This document shows positions 1 through 10,598 of a stretch of DNA of 54,256 bases, piece after piece. Both the position numbers and the translations under genes were made by a program. Source of the DNA: Lactifluus volemus (lineage: Eukaryota > Basidiomycota > Agaricomycetes > Russulales > Russulaceae). The first letter of the stretch is position 1. Each line of letters opens with the position of its first letter. The notes under the pieces are model-generated. The model worked only from the letters and a program-made list of their open reading frames with translations. It made no database searches and was not told the DNA's origin. The stretch covers positions 1 through 54,256 of the forward strand of contig WTXI01000248.1 in NCBI GenBank assembly GCA_022376515.1, given 5' to 3'.

Positions 1-220
1 GCTTCCACGACAGATGATGACCACAACAGCGACGGCTGCCCCTTCCCTCACTTCTCCTGTATGCCAGGGCTTGGAGTGTGCGCGTCCCTGAAGACCACAT
101 ATGGCACGGTGGGGGATGCTTTTGGATGGCACTGCAGAGGAGATCAAGAAGAAGCGCAAGCAGATGGAGGTCCTGGACACCTGTGTACCCGGCCCGTCCC
201 AGTCACGACGTAAAAACTGA
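1..220 (+). pseudogene. C-terminal tail of an upstream retroelement polyprotein (probable)
   Basis: One frame ends with a TGA at 218-220 and reads a basic tail (EEIKKKRKQMEVLD, then SQSRRKN). The same frame has an earlier TGA near 90, which would be an Arg codon if one C had changed to T. A polypurine tract and LTR follow within 40 bases, so this is probably the 3' end of the coding region of the element that owns that LTR. No domain is visible in so short a piece. The assignment rests on position only. Confidence 0.35.
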
Positions 221-249
221 CTAAGGTGGCAGGTGGGACTGCCTTCTAG

Positions 250-259
250 AGAGGGGGTA
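250..259 (+). other. Polypurine tract of an LTR retrotransposon
   Basis: A purine run (AGAGGGGG) ends two bases before the TGTTACGG that begins the LTR. This is where plus-strand priming occurs in LTR elements, and it marks the following repeat as a 3' LTR rather than a 5' LTR. Confidence 0.65.
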
Positions 260-260
260 T

Positions 261-775
261 TGTTACGGAATGCAGGACAAGTTGGACCTTATGCTTCCTA
301 CACACGCTTACTCATCCTGATGACGTCCCTTCCACATGGCTCTTATTGTGCTGACGGATTCTATTGTTCCGACTCCCTATTGTCTGTCCCGTTTTGTCCA
401 GTGTTATTGTCCCGAGTCTCTATTGTTCGCGTTCGTTATTGTTCTTGACTTCATGCCTATTGTCCACCCTAGTTTGGTAGAACAATTAGCATAAACTGTA
501 TAAATAGGCCTCCGCTGGTAGCTTGTACCCCAGCTTCGGCTTTAACCCAAATCGACTCGTTTCACTCTCCAGAAAGACAGAACTTCTCCTCTCCTCTTCC
601 CTCTCTTCTCTTACCCTCCTATACGCCCTAGTAGGGTTATCGAAGCTTGGTGGTTGTGCTACAACACCACAGGGCTCAGCGCGTCGACACTTAGAGTGTC
701 CCTGAACCCAGGTCTTAGGAGAGACCAGAACAACCAGAACCCTAGTTGGGACCCGGCCCTAGTCGAGCCGTAACA
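261..775 (+). repeat. Long terminal repeat, 515 bases, 3' LTR of an element extending off the left edge
   Basis: The repeat starts TGTTACGG and ends CCGTAACA, a perfect 8-base terminal inverted repeat with the TG...CA ends of LTRs. A TATA box lies inside at 499-506. No tRNA primer-binding site follows its right end; the next bases enter protease coding sequence directly. It therefore does not act as the 5' LTR of the pol gene to its right. Bases flanking the repeat (GGTAT and CAGGG) are not a target-site duplication, which argues against a simple solo LTR. Confidence 0.75.
499..506 (+). promoter_or_regulatory. TATA box of the LTR promoter
   Basis: TATAAATA lies 238 bases into the LTR and is followed by a pyrimidine-rich stretch (CTTCTCCTCTCCTC) typical of fungal transcription starts. 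Confidence 0.55.
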
Positions 776-779
776 CAGG

Positions 780-3700
780 GTGCGCGCAACATTCGACGAC
801 GGTGCAATGATTTGCGCCATGAGCACAACAGTCTTCGAGAAGGTCAGGCACCGATTAGGTGCATGGGCACCATCAAAACGTGCCCTACGCATGGCCAACG
901 GAACCCTAACGAAGTCAGAAGCGAGCTGGACAGGCACCGTAGAGCTAGAAGGCGTAAAGACGACAGGCACATTCGAGGTCTTCGATAGTGCAGGAGGATG
1001 GTCGTTTCTACTGGGCAAGCCCATGCTCCAATCGTTCCGAGCATGCCACAACTACAAGAAAGGCAAAATTCAGGTGCATGACGAGAATAGAAGCACAATA
1101 CTGACAAACCAAATAGACAGTGCATACTACGCGAAAAGGGCCAGCTGCGGACTGCCAGCGACAGCAGACTGGAAGCAGAACGTAGCGGCGCAAAGGGACA
1201 CAGCCGCAGTTGCGACCATAAGCGAACAAAGGAAAGATAACGGGTGAAGCAGCAGCCATGAGGACAGACACCAGACCCAGGCGGAGCCAGAAACGCCAGC
1301 GTGCCAAGTCAATCCGTTCCATCCGAAGCGCGTGGAAGCAATATTGAAGGCGATCAAGATTGGGGATGGCCTGGATGACGCCGAACGGGAACAAGTGCGC
1401 CAGCTAGTGGGAGCATACGCCGATTGCTTCGCCCTCTCAGTGCGTGAGGTGACGCTGGCAAAAGACGCAAAGCTCCACCTCGGGATACCACCAGATGCCC
1501 AGTTGCCAACAAAGGCACGCCAGCGCACATTCACGCCGCCCCAAAGACGCTACCTGCACAAAAAGGTCCTAGAAATGCAAGACGTGGGCATCATCGAATG
1601 AGCCGATCTGGCAAAGATCAAGTGCGTGTCAGCGACCACGCTCGGGCAGAAACAACACGAAGGAATGGGACTAACACTGGAGGAGCTCCAGCACAAGGTA
1701 AACAAAGAATGTGAGGCAGCAGGACTGACACCCCACTTCCAGGTACCACTGGAACACATACGCGCAAGCGCAGAAGCAAGTACGACACAGAAAGAGCAAA
1801 AATGGAGAATATGCCAGGACTTCTGTGAAGTAAACAAGTTCTCGAAGGTAGCCCCGATGCCGCAGGGGGACATACGGGCGAAACAGCACCGGCTGAGCGG
1901 CCACAAGTACGTGAGCGTAGTAGACTTTGCTTCGGGATTCTACGCTGTTGAAATCAACCAGGAATCCCGACCCTACACGGCATTCTACATAGAAGGCCTC
2001 GGGCATTTCTGGTACGCAAGGATGCCATTCGGATTAATGGGAGCGCCGACAGCGTTTGCGGCCATGGCAGCGGGCCACCTTCATGATCTCATCGCAGAGG
2101 AGACACTCGAGATCTTCGTGGATGACGGAGGCACAGTGGCGGACACGTTCGACGAGATGAAGAGGAAGCTGACACGGATCTTGAATCGGGTCTGTGACCG
2201 AAAGCTGTCGCTGTCGGCAGCCAAGTCGCAGCTGTTCATGTCCGAGGCAATGTTTGTGGGAGCACGAGTAGGTGCGGAAGGGGTGCTCCCAGACCTCACG
2301 AAGCTCACCGCAATCGTGGACTGAAGGAGGCCAAACAATGCACTAAACCTAGTGTCATTCTTAGGCCTCACAGGGCACTTCCAGGATCTCATACGGGGAT
2401 ACGCGCAAGTCGAGGGCCCACTGCGGGACTTACTGGGGGAGGTCAAGCTACCCCAGCCATGCACGAAATCGTCATATCGGAGAGTAATGGCAGCCCACGA
2501 ACTGGAAAGTAGGTGGAAAGAAGAACACACGAACGCATTTTTGAACCTGAAGATCGCGATAACGTCGGAACTGATACTACGTGGACCACGGTGGGACGGC
2601 ACACCATTCGTGGTAACAACGGATGGCTCCAAAGACGGGTTCGCAGGAGTCCTAGCTCAGAGATTTCCGCACACGAGGCCAGACAGGACGATAAAGCACA
2701 AGCTACACCCGATAGCATTTGCGTCGAAGCGCACATCAGCATCCGAAGCTAAGTACAAGCCATTCCTGCTAGAATTTGCGGCACTCAAGTTCGCTCTAGA
2801 CAAGTTCACAGACACCATCTGGGGCTTCCCAGTTGAAATCGAAACAGACTGCCAAGCCCTTCAAGACACCCTACTTAGCGAAAAGCCAAGTGCAGTGCAC
2901 GCAAGGTGGTGAGATGGCATCCTAGCTCACCAAATCATAGATGTGCGGCACGTACCAGGGAAGATCAACGTGGTCGCAGACGGGCTCAGCAGGCAATGGG
3001 AAGGACAGCAACCAACAGGCGAGGACGGAAGCGAGTGGACAGTAAACCCGGACAGAGATGACCAAGTGGGGCTCGTTAACGACATCCTATTGACGGTAGA
3101 AGGCGGGACACAAGAGCAAGTCAAAGCCCTCCGCGATCGTCTCCAAAACGAACACCTGTTCGTGGAGGTGGTGGACGCCATAGTGGGACAGGACAAGGCA
3201 GGGACAGTGCAGGACAGAATGAGAGCGCGACATCGAGCATCCCAGTACATATTAGAAGAGGGGAAGCTTTGGAAGCTCCATGGGGGCACAAGCACACGCG
3301 CATGGACAAGAACAGAATGCATGTCGCGGAAGGAGGCAGAAGCGTTGGCAAACGAGCAGCATCAGCAAGGTGGCCACATGGGGTGAGACACCATCAAGAT
3401 CGCGCTGACGGATAAGATCACCAGCCGGGACCTTGATCTCACCATCACGAAAGCAATCAGGAGTTGCACGCAGTGCAAGAGCTTCGGACCCACATGGCTA
3501 AACGCCCTCCTCCAACCAATAACCAGATGGCACCCATTTGAAATGCTGGTGGGGGACTACCTATCCATGCCCACAGGCAAGGGTGGGTACCACACAATCG
3601 GCCTCTATTTAGACACGTTCTCGCAACATATCTGGGCCTTCAAGTACAAAACAGCAGGGTCAGTGCGAACCACGGTCGACGCGCTCAGCACAATCAGCAG

Positions 3701-4517
3701 GCACTTCGTGGCGCCCGAGACATTCATGACTGACAGTGGGTCGCATTTCAACAATGCCACAGTAAAAGAATTTTGCGACACCAACAGGTGCAAGCACCAC
3801 ATAACACCGGCATACTCACCGTGGGTCAATGGGCTAGTGGAGGGCACAAACAGAATCTTGCTACACGTCTTGAAACACATGTGCGCACCGAAGGTTGGAG
3901 AACAGGACGACGACGGGACTTGGGCGGATCTGCCCAAGGCATGGCCCGACAACCTCGATGCCGCAGTCTTAGCGCTGAACAGGCGCATCCTACCGGCACT
4001 CAAATTCACGCCCAAAGAACTACTGCTGGGCATCGCGATCAACACCCCAAGAACGACGCTTGAGGCAGCGGGGAGGAGCACCCCAACTGCAGCAGAAGCG
4101 GCGGTACATATGGCGTATGCGGCACAGCAGAGGATCGACGGGTACGAAGCAGTAGTCAAGCACGCAACCAGCCAGAAGAGCGCGTACGATGGAAGGATAG
4201 CAAAGAAATCAGGTGAGGTAGAGTTCCGCATAGGGCAGCTAGTTCAAATCTACCGCAGCGACCTGGATTACACCTTCAAGACGGAACACAAGATGATCCC
4301 AAAATGGTCCCAACCATATCGCATCCGAGCCCGTATCAGAAACGCGTACAAACTCGAACGGACGGACGGCGGGGAAATCGAAGGAGAGTTCAGCATGCGG
4401 CAACTAAGGGAGTTCATCCCGAAGCCAGGAGGGAGGTCAGACACAAACCAAAAGGACTGGTTGAAGGATAACCCGGAAAGCGAGGAGCAAAAGCGGTGCG
4501 GACACCGCTATTCGTGA
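780..4517 (+). pseudogene. pol: Ty3/gypsy retrotransposon pol gene (protease, RT, RNase H, integrase) with five in-frame TGA stops
   Basis: A single reading frame runs the whole length. Order: retropepsin-like protease (FDDGAM near 800, later FLLGKPML); reverse transcriptase (WRICQDFCEVN, MPFGLMGAPTAF, catalytic FVDDGG at about 2117); RNase H (VVTTDGSKDGFAGV, then HVPGKINVVADGLSR); integrase with an H-H-C-C zinc module and D-D-E residues in GDYLS, TDSGSH and GLVEGTNR; and a C-terminal GPY/F-like stretch (KWSQPYRIRARI). Gag and the protein N-terminus are absent. Stops lie at 1245, 1599, 2322, 2910 and 3384, all TGA, with no frameshift. The element is dead but its reading frame is well preserved, so inactivation was probably recent. 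Confidence 0.93.
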
Positions 4518-4760
4518 GGGGGGAGCATGGAATGGGGATAAAGAGACAGGCGGGGCAAGAGGCGCAAAGCGAAGGCGAGGCGAGAGAGCATGTAGCTAGA
4601 CCGCTGATGTAAGCATGAGAACAAGGTTCTTGACCCGAAACTTCACCGAGAGTGGCAGAACACGCCCTTCCACCGTGGTCGATCTAGGATCGCAATAACT
4701 ATTAGCCACCCACAGCTTCAGCGCTGAAGCTTCGTGACCTCTGAGAGCGCAAATATTTGT
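4516..4760 (+). other. Polypurine tract and probable truncated 3' LTR of the gypsy element
   Basis: The pol stop codon overlaps a purine run (GAGGGGGGAG), as expected for a polypurine tract, and TGGAATGGGG follows as a possible LTR start. I could not find the matching LTR end before the NLR block begins near 4760, so the 3' LTR is taken to be truncated. Nothing else is recognised here. Confidence 0.4.
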
Positions 4761-5125
4761 TTGGATTAAGCAGTCGGGCTTTCCCTTGAAAATTTGCGTG
4801 TCTCATTCTCCTTTACACTAGCGTGGCTTGACTTTACGCTTGATATGCGCGGGGCAACCTGGCGGTACTAAATCATCGATTGAAGTTCTGGCTCACCTTT
4901 CTAGTCATCTCGCTTGGACCCCAAGCGCGCACTGCCTCGAACGGCAGGGCGAACGGAGTTGAAGGGCGCCATAAAATCATGAGCTCTGTGATCGTAAATA
5001 TTTCTTTTTTTTTTTGGAAAGGTGGTAAGCAGTCGTACGAGCGCCATTCAATTCCACTTCCGCGTCCAGGAACGTGTCAGCTTGTGTTGTCTTGTTTGTC
5101 CTCAATCAAGAATCGCCTCGTGATT

Positions 5126-5145
5126 GCCTCAATCTCTCATACTCT
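5126..5145 (+). promoter_or_regulatory. Conserved upstream block of NLR copy 1
   Basis: GCCTCAATCTCTCATACTCT lies 51 bases before the proposed start codon. The same block precedes copy 2 (13837-13856) and, two bases shorter, copy 3 (24574-24591). It is conserved while the surrounding sequence diverges, so it may be a core promoter or transcription-start region. No function is proven. Confidence 0.4.
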
Positions 5146-5195
5146 GCCCTCTTATCAATATTTCGATCAACACCCCCAGATGATCCCAAATCCGT

Positions 5196-8100
5196 ATGTC
5201 TGGATCTCTGACACTTTATGTCTTCGCTGTTAATCATCATCTTAGCCCAAGTTCTCAAAGCGCTGGAGTAGGGTCCTTCAGCCGCGCGGAAGTCCGCGAA
5301 TCGCAACCAAGATCGCTTCCTCTCCAAGTGACCGGTACGTATCTTTAAGGTTTCCGCTCTGGCGATTACTATAATTTTTCGACATGTCAGTCCTCAGAGC
5401 AAACAACCTTCCCCATCTCAAGGGCCTCCTTGGTAAAGGCAGACGATTTTATGCAACTGTTACGTACGGGGAGAGAAAATGGCAGACACGATCGGTTCGG
5501 AGCGCGACTCAACGGGTGGAATGGAACGAGAAAGTCGACACATTGTGGGAAATATCGTATTTTTGTCTTCACATTCAACTTATTCTCCTGCAGCGCTGTA
5601 CAATCATCCTCCCATATCGCGATATCTCTTTATGCGAAAAAGGCTATGGGAGCGGATATCCTTATTGGACGGCAGGAGATCACGTGTGAATCCCGAGATG
5701 GTTCGTCTATTTCTTGGAATTCTTAGTGATATTTTTGTCTGAACGTCCTGCACGAAGAACTTGATATTGTTCTCGGAAATGCCGGAGGAGACGCCGTTCA
5801 TATTACACTGGAGTCAGCCACAGTATTCCTGAGGATCGTTACTGAAGGTGCTACGCGTCCCACTCTCCTTCTCAAGTACTGATGGGTGCAACCCTGGCAA
5901 CCCAACAGAGACGTCACGTGATAAGATCGGTCGTGCTCAGAAAGCTATCGACAACATCGATACAATGAAAACGTGGAAAAGTGCTGTGAATGCTGTCAAG
6001 TGGGTGATGGATACTGTCAGCTCAATCGCAGAAGTAACCCCAGTATCATTTTTGTTAATCCGTCCTGATCTAACTTCTGATGTTCAGCTGCACCCTTGTG
6101 CAAAACTAGCATGGAGTGTGCTCTCAAAGATCCCAGAGGTGCTTCTCCTTGTTCTGTCCTAGGACATGACTCATTCCACTCCTTGTTCGCCTTGACTGCA
6201 CCAGGCATTGCTACAGCAAGTTCAGCGTGACGATAACATCGAAACACTACTTGAGGCAATACTCGATGCTTTCGAATTTGCGGAAGAGGCCGACGCGTTA
6301 AGAGACATCAGGCCGGAATCTAGGCAAGCGAAAATGTTAGAGGACATGCTGAAATGCGTCACCGAATGCGCCGAGTTTATTAGATCGTATGCGGAGGACG
6401 TTAAAATTGGTATGTCATCTTAGTCTCTCACTCTCATCGGTCATTATTAACATGTGATTTACAGGAAAACGGGTTTTGAAGAATATTGTCGGCCCTGTTG
6501 ATGAGAAAATCGAACAGCACCGCTCCAACCTCGTCCTCCTGCGAGAACGTTTCCTGGCCCGTGCGGCTGTCATCACGGAGGTTACTGTGATAGAGGCTGG
6601 TGCGTAATTATGACAGTCGCGCGATTGTTGGATGGTCGATCTCACAAGGGGACCGCAGAGCTAGACGCGAAAATCAGAGAATTGCCTTATAAAGGAGGGT
6701 GGCGATTCGGAGATGAGAAGCGCTGTCTTCCAGGCACCCGCGAAGATTTCCTGGACCATATTGTCAAGTGGATCGAGAATCCGGAGTCCAGACGTGGCCT
6801 CGTTCTTCTTGGGCATGCAGGCACTGGAAAGTCTTCGATCGCACACGAGGTTGCCCGTCGCTTTGATGACAAGTGTCTCGGCTGTTACTTTGCCTTTCTG
6901 AGAAAAGGGCAGCCAAAAGACGAGGCCTACCAGCTCTTCACGACAGTTGCCCGCGATCTCTCCGATCGAAATCTTGCGTTCAAACACGCCCTTGGGAGGG
7001 TCGTCAAGCATAAGTCTTCTCTTCGCGCTACCCGAGACTATCGTACACTTTTTGAATCCCTCCTCCTTGAGCCACTTAAGAACGTGCGTCTCCCGGGTCC
7101 GATTCTCATCATCATCGACGCATTGGATGAGAGTGGAGATGCAATCGGAGACATCGGGTTACACTCATTCCTCGCGGAACATCTCATCGACCTCCCATCG
7201 GCGTTCCGCGTACTCATCACGTCAAGGCTGGAAGATGGTATCGAACCTGCATTCGCGGAAGCATCATCTGTTGACACCCTCTACATGGATGATGCGACAC
7301 TGGCTGCCAAGACGGAGCAAGATATTCTCTTGTATCTTCAGAAGAAGCTCCCTCGGGACCTGTTCCATGACCATGGTACCGAGCTTGCAAAGGCAGCAGA
7401 GGGCTTGTTCCAGTGGGCCGCGGTTGCATCCGGATTCATAAATCGACCTCCTGCTAGTTTCGGGTTCAGCAAGAAGAAGTGTGTACAGCGTCTGTTAGGA
7501 CAATTTCGAGATCACAATGGACAAGATCCGTTGGACAAATTATACAAAGAAATACTCGAAGGGTACTTCTTACCGCATGAAGCGCAGATTCTATTCCGTT
7601 CTGTCATGGGTCAGCTTCTTGCTGCAATCGAGCCGCTCTCGATACAATCCTTAATCACCTTGCGTCGGTATGCCCCAATCGATGACGCCGAGGATTCCGA
7701 TCCTGTGGTTGAAATGCTCCGTCACCTCGGCTCACTGCTGAGTCACGTGACGTCATCTGATCATACGCGTCCCATAATCCCTCTCCATACATCATTCCGC
7801 GACTTTCTGACAAGCAAGAAGAGTGACATGTTTTATGTGGACCTTGAAGATGCCCATCGTCAGTTGGCGCATTCCTGCGTTAGTTTGATGCTCGACAAGC
7901 TGAAGTTTAACATTTGCGAACTCGAGTCATCATACCTTGCAAACAGCGATGTCCTGGACCTTAGCACTCGAATTTCCGAACATATTCCTCCTTCTCTATC
8001 CTATTCCTGCGGTTTCTGGAATGGCCACTTAGAACATGTCGCTTTGGAGCAAGACCTCTTCGCGAAACTTCGACTCCTGTTCGAGACGAAGTTTTTGTTT

Positions 8101-10598
8101 TGGTTGGAAGTGCTTAGCATCAAGAGCAAAGTGAGCGTTGCTTTGCCAGCATTGTCGTCTCTGAAGACATGGTTGCTGTCTGACCAGTGGAAGGTATGTA
8201 CACCCTATAATTGAATATGACACGTAGTGACAAGTTCATAAAATCTCATCAGGCTTCTGAAACTGTGGAGAACGTTTTGGCAATTGTGAATGATGCATCC
8301 GCGTTTGTGCGGTACTTTGGGATGCCCATGGCAAGGAGCGCTCCGCATATCTACATCTCTGCACTACCATTCGCACCATCCTCTTCCCACATCGTCAACC
8401 ATTACCTTCATCTATTCCCTCGTACCTTGTGCCTGGGACGCGGGCAGTTGTCTCATTGGCCAGCATTGGAAATGACGATTCGTGGACATGAAGGACCAGT
8501 CGACTCTGTTGCGTTCTCACCAGACGGACAGCGCATTGCCTCAGGTTCACGGGATTGGACGATTCGTGTGTGGGATGCCACAACGGGGGAGCTCGTAGTG
8601 GGCCCCTTTACTGGACACACCGATGAGATCAATTGTGTTGCATTCTCTCCTGACGGGCAGCGCATTGCCTCGGCTTCGGACGATGGTGCGATTCGGGTGT
8701 GGGATGCCGCGACAGCAGACGTCGTAGCAGGCCCATTGACTCGACACACTGGCTCCAATGCGGTCTACTCCGTCGCATTCTCCCCGGATGGGGAGCGCAT
8801 CGCGTCAGCCTCCAGGGATGGTACCATTTGCGTATGGGACGTTAGAAAAGGAGCCATCGTGGCGGGTCCATTTACTGGACACACTAGATTGGCCCGTTGT
8901 GTTGCATTCTCGCCGGACGGGAAGCGCATCGCCTCAGCCTCATTCGATTGCACAATTCGCGTGTGGGATGCCGCCACAGGAGAGGTTGTAGCAGGTCCCT
9001 TCACTAGACACACAGATGTCGTCAACGTGGTTGCATTCTCACCAAACGGACTGGTCATCGCCTCGGCATCGGAAGATTGCATGGTTCACGTATGGGATGC
9101 TGCGACAGGAGAAGTGATAGTGGGACCATTTATTGGACACACTGATCACGTCTACTCTGTTGCTTTCTCCCCAGATGGGCAGCTCATTGCATCTGCCTCA
9201 CTCGATTGTACGATTCGTGTGTGGGATTCTGGAACAGGAAAAGTTATAGCAGGCCCATTTATTGGACACACCGATCAGCTCTCTTCTGTTGCATTCTCTC
9301 CTGACGGGCAACGCATCATATCAGCCTCGTTCGATCGCACGATTCGTGTGTGGGGTGCCAGAGCAGATGCAGTAGTAGACACATCCATCGGTCACACCGA
9401 TTGGGTCCGCGCTGTTGCATTCTCATCGGATGGCCAACGCATTGCCTCAGCATCGTATGACCACACAATTTGCATGTGGGATGCGATAACAGGACAGGTC
9501 TCAGCGGGCCCATTTACTGGACACACCGGTTTCGTTGTTTCTGTTGCATTCTCTTCAGATGGGCAGCGCATTGCCTCGGCCTCGGAAGATCGCACGATTC
9601 GGGTGTGGGATGCCGTAACCGGAGAGGTAGCAGCAGGCCCCTTTACTGGACATACTGATCGAATCTCGTCTGTCGCATTCTCGCTAGATGGGCGGCATAT
9701 TGCTTCGGCGTCAAGTGATCGCACCATTCGCATGTGGGATGCCGCCACAGGAGCGGCCGTTGTGGGCCCTGGACACACCGATCAGGTCTATTCCGTTGCA
9801 TTCTCGCCGGACGGGAAGAGCGTCGCCTCGGCTTCCGGAGATCACACGATTCGTATGTGGGATGCTGAAATTGGGGAGACCATAGCAGGCCCGTTTACTG
9901 GACACACTTCTGCGGTCAACACTGTTGCATTTTCTCCAGATGGGAAACTCATTTCCTCGGGCTCATCAGATTGCACGATTCGCATATGGGATGCCTCAAC
10001 AGGGGAGGCCATAGCGGCACCATTTACTGGACATGAAAATTCGGTCATCTCTGTTGCGTTCTCGCCTGACGGACAACGTATCGCCTCAGCCTCATTCGAT
10101 CGCACAATTCGCATGTGGAGAACCGCAACAGGAGAGGCCTTAGCATGCCCATTTACTGGACACACTGGTAAGGTGTATTGCGTTGCATTCTCGCCAGACG
10201 GACAGCACCTTGCTTCGGCCTCGGAAGATCACACGATTCGCTTATGGGATGCCCCAACAGGGGCGGTAGCAAGGTCATTCACCAAATCGATCGACCCCGT
10301 TGTATTTTCGCCGGACGGGCAACACATCCCGGTTTGGCAAGATCACGCGAGTAGTGCGAAGAAGGTCGAAGATGTTGAGAAGGTCGATTTCATGAACAAG
10401 TTCCTAGTTGATGATGATGGGTGGATGTGTGGGGAAGAGGGAGAACTTCTTATGTGGATTCCCCAGATTCACCGACCATATTTTCATAGGTCTAATACCG
10501 TCTGGATCGCAGGCAGACACGAAACTTGGCTTGAATTGGCAAATTTTGTGCACGGATCCGATTGGGCTACAGTATATGTTCACGGTTTATCTAGGTAG
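5196..10598 (+). CDS. NLR copy 1: C2-NACHT-WD40 STAND protein, multi-exon
   Basis: Predicted intracellular immune-type receptor: the C2-like domain may bind membrane or partner, NACHT binds nucleotide and oligomerises, and WD40 repeats sense ligand. Exons seen: 5196-5334, 5391-5544, 5594-about 5690, a middle exon ending 6033, then 6088-6138, 6205-6409, from 6465, the NACHT exon to 8193, and 8253-10598. C2 residues include [10 protein letters not shown] and [18 protein letters not shown] shows Walker [10 protein letters not shown], Walker [11 protein letters not shown] and ITSR. Fourteen WD40 repeats are followed by the C-terminal motif GELLMWIP...[11 protein letters not shown]. The ATG at 5196 is chosen because its frame aligns with copies 2 and 3. 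Joins at 5690-5890 and 6600-6625 are unresolved; the acceptor before CTGAACG reads TTTTTGT where the paralogs have AG, so function is uncertain. Confidence 0.85.
8476..10280 (+). repeat. Fourteen WD40 repeats of NLR copy 1
   Basis: Tandem coding repeats of about 129 bases (42-43 residues), consensus [17 protein letters not shown], then [17 protein letters not shown]. Fourteen units would fill two seven-bladed propellers. Differences concentrate at the two or three residues after GHT and around SxDx. A fifteenth, degenerate unit ([13 protein letters not shown]) follows. Confidence 0.9.

Noticed and set aside
233..448. 71-codon frame inside the LTR
   Set aside because: It lies across the LTR promoter region, upstream of its TATA box, and starts before the polypurine tract.
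780..4517. TGA recoding or readthrough in the retrotransposon pol
   Set aside because: The other genes in the window end in TGA, TAA or TAG normally, and the TGA sites fit CpG decay. No recoding signal was seen.
8395..10165. Series of open frames on the minus strand opposite the WD40 repeats
   Set aside because: They recur at each repeat because the repeat DNA happens to lack stops in those frames. They have no start context or domain and appear in all three NLR copies.
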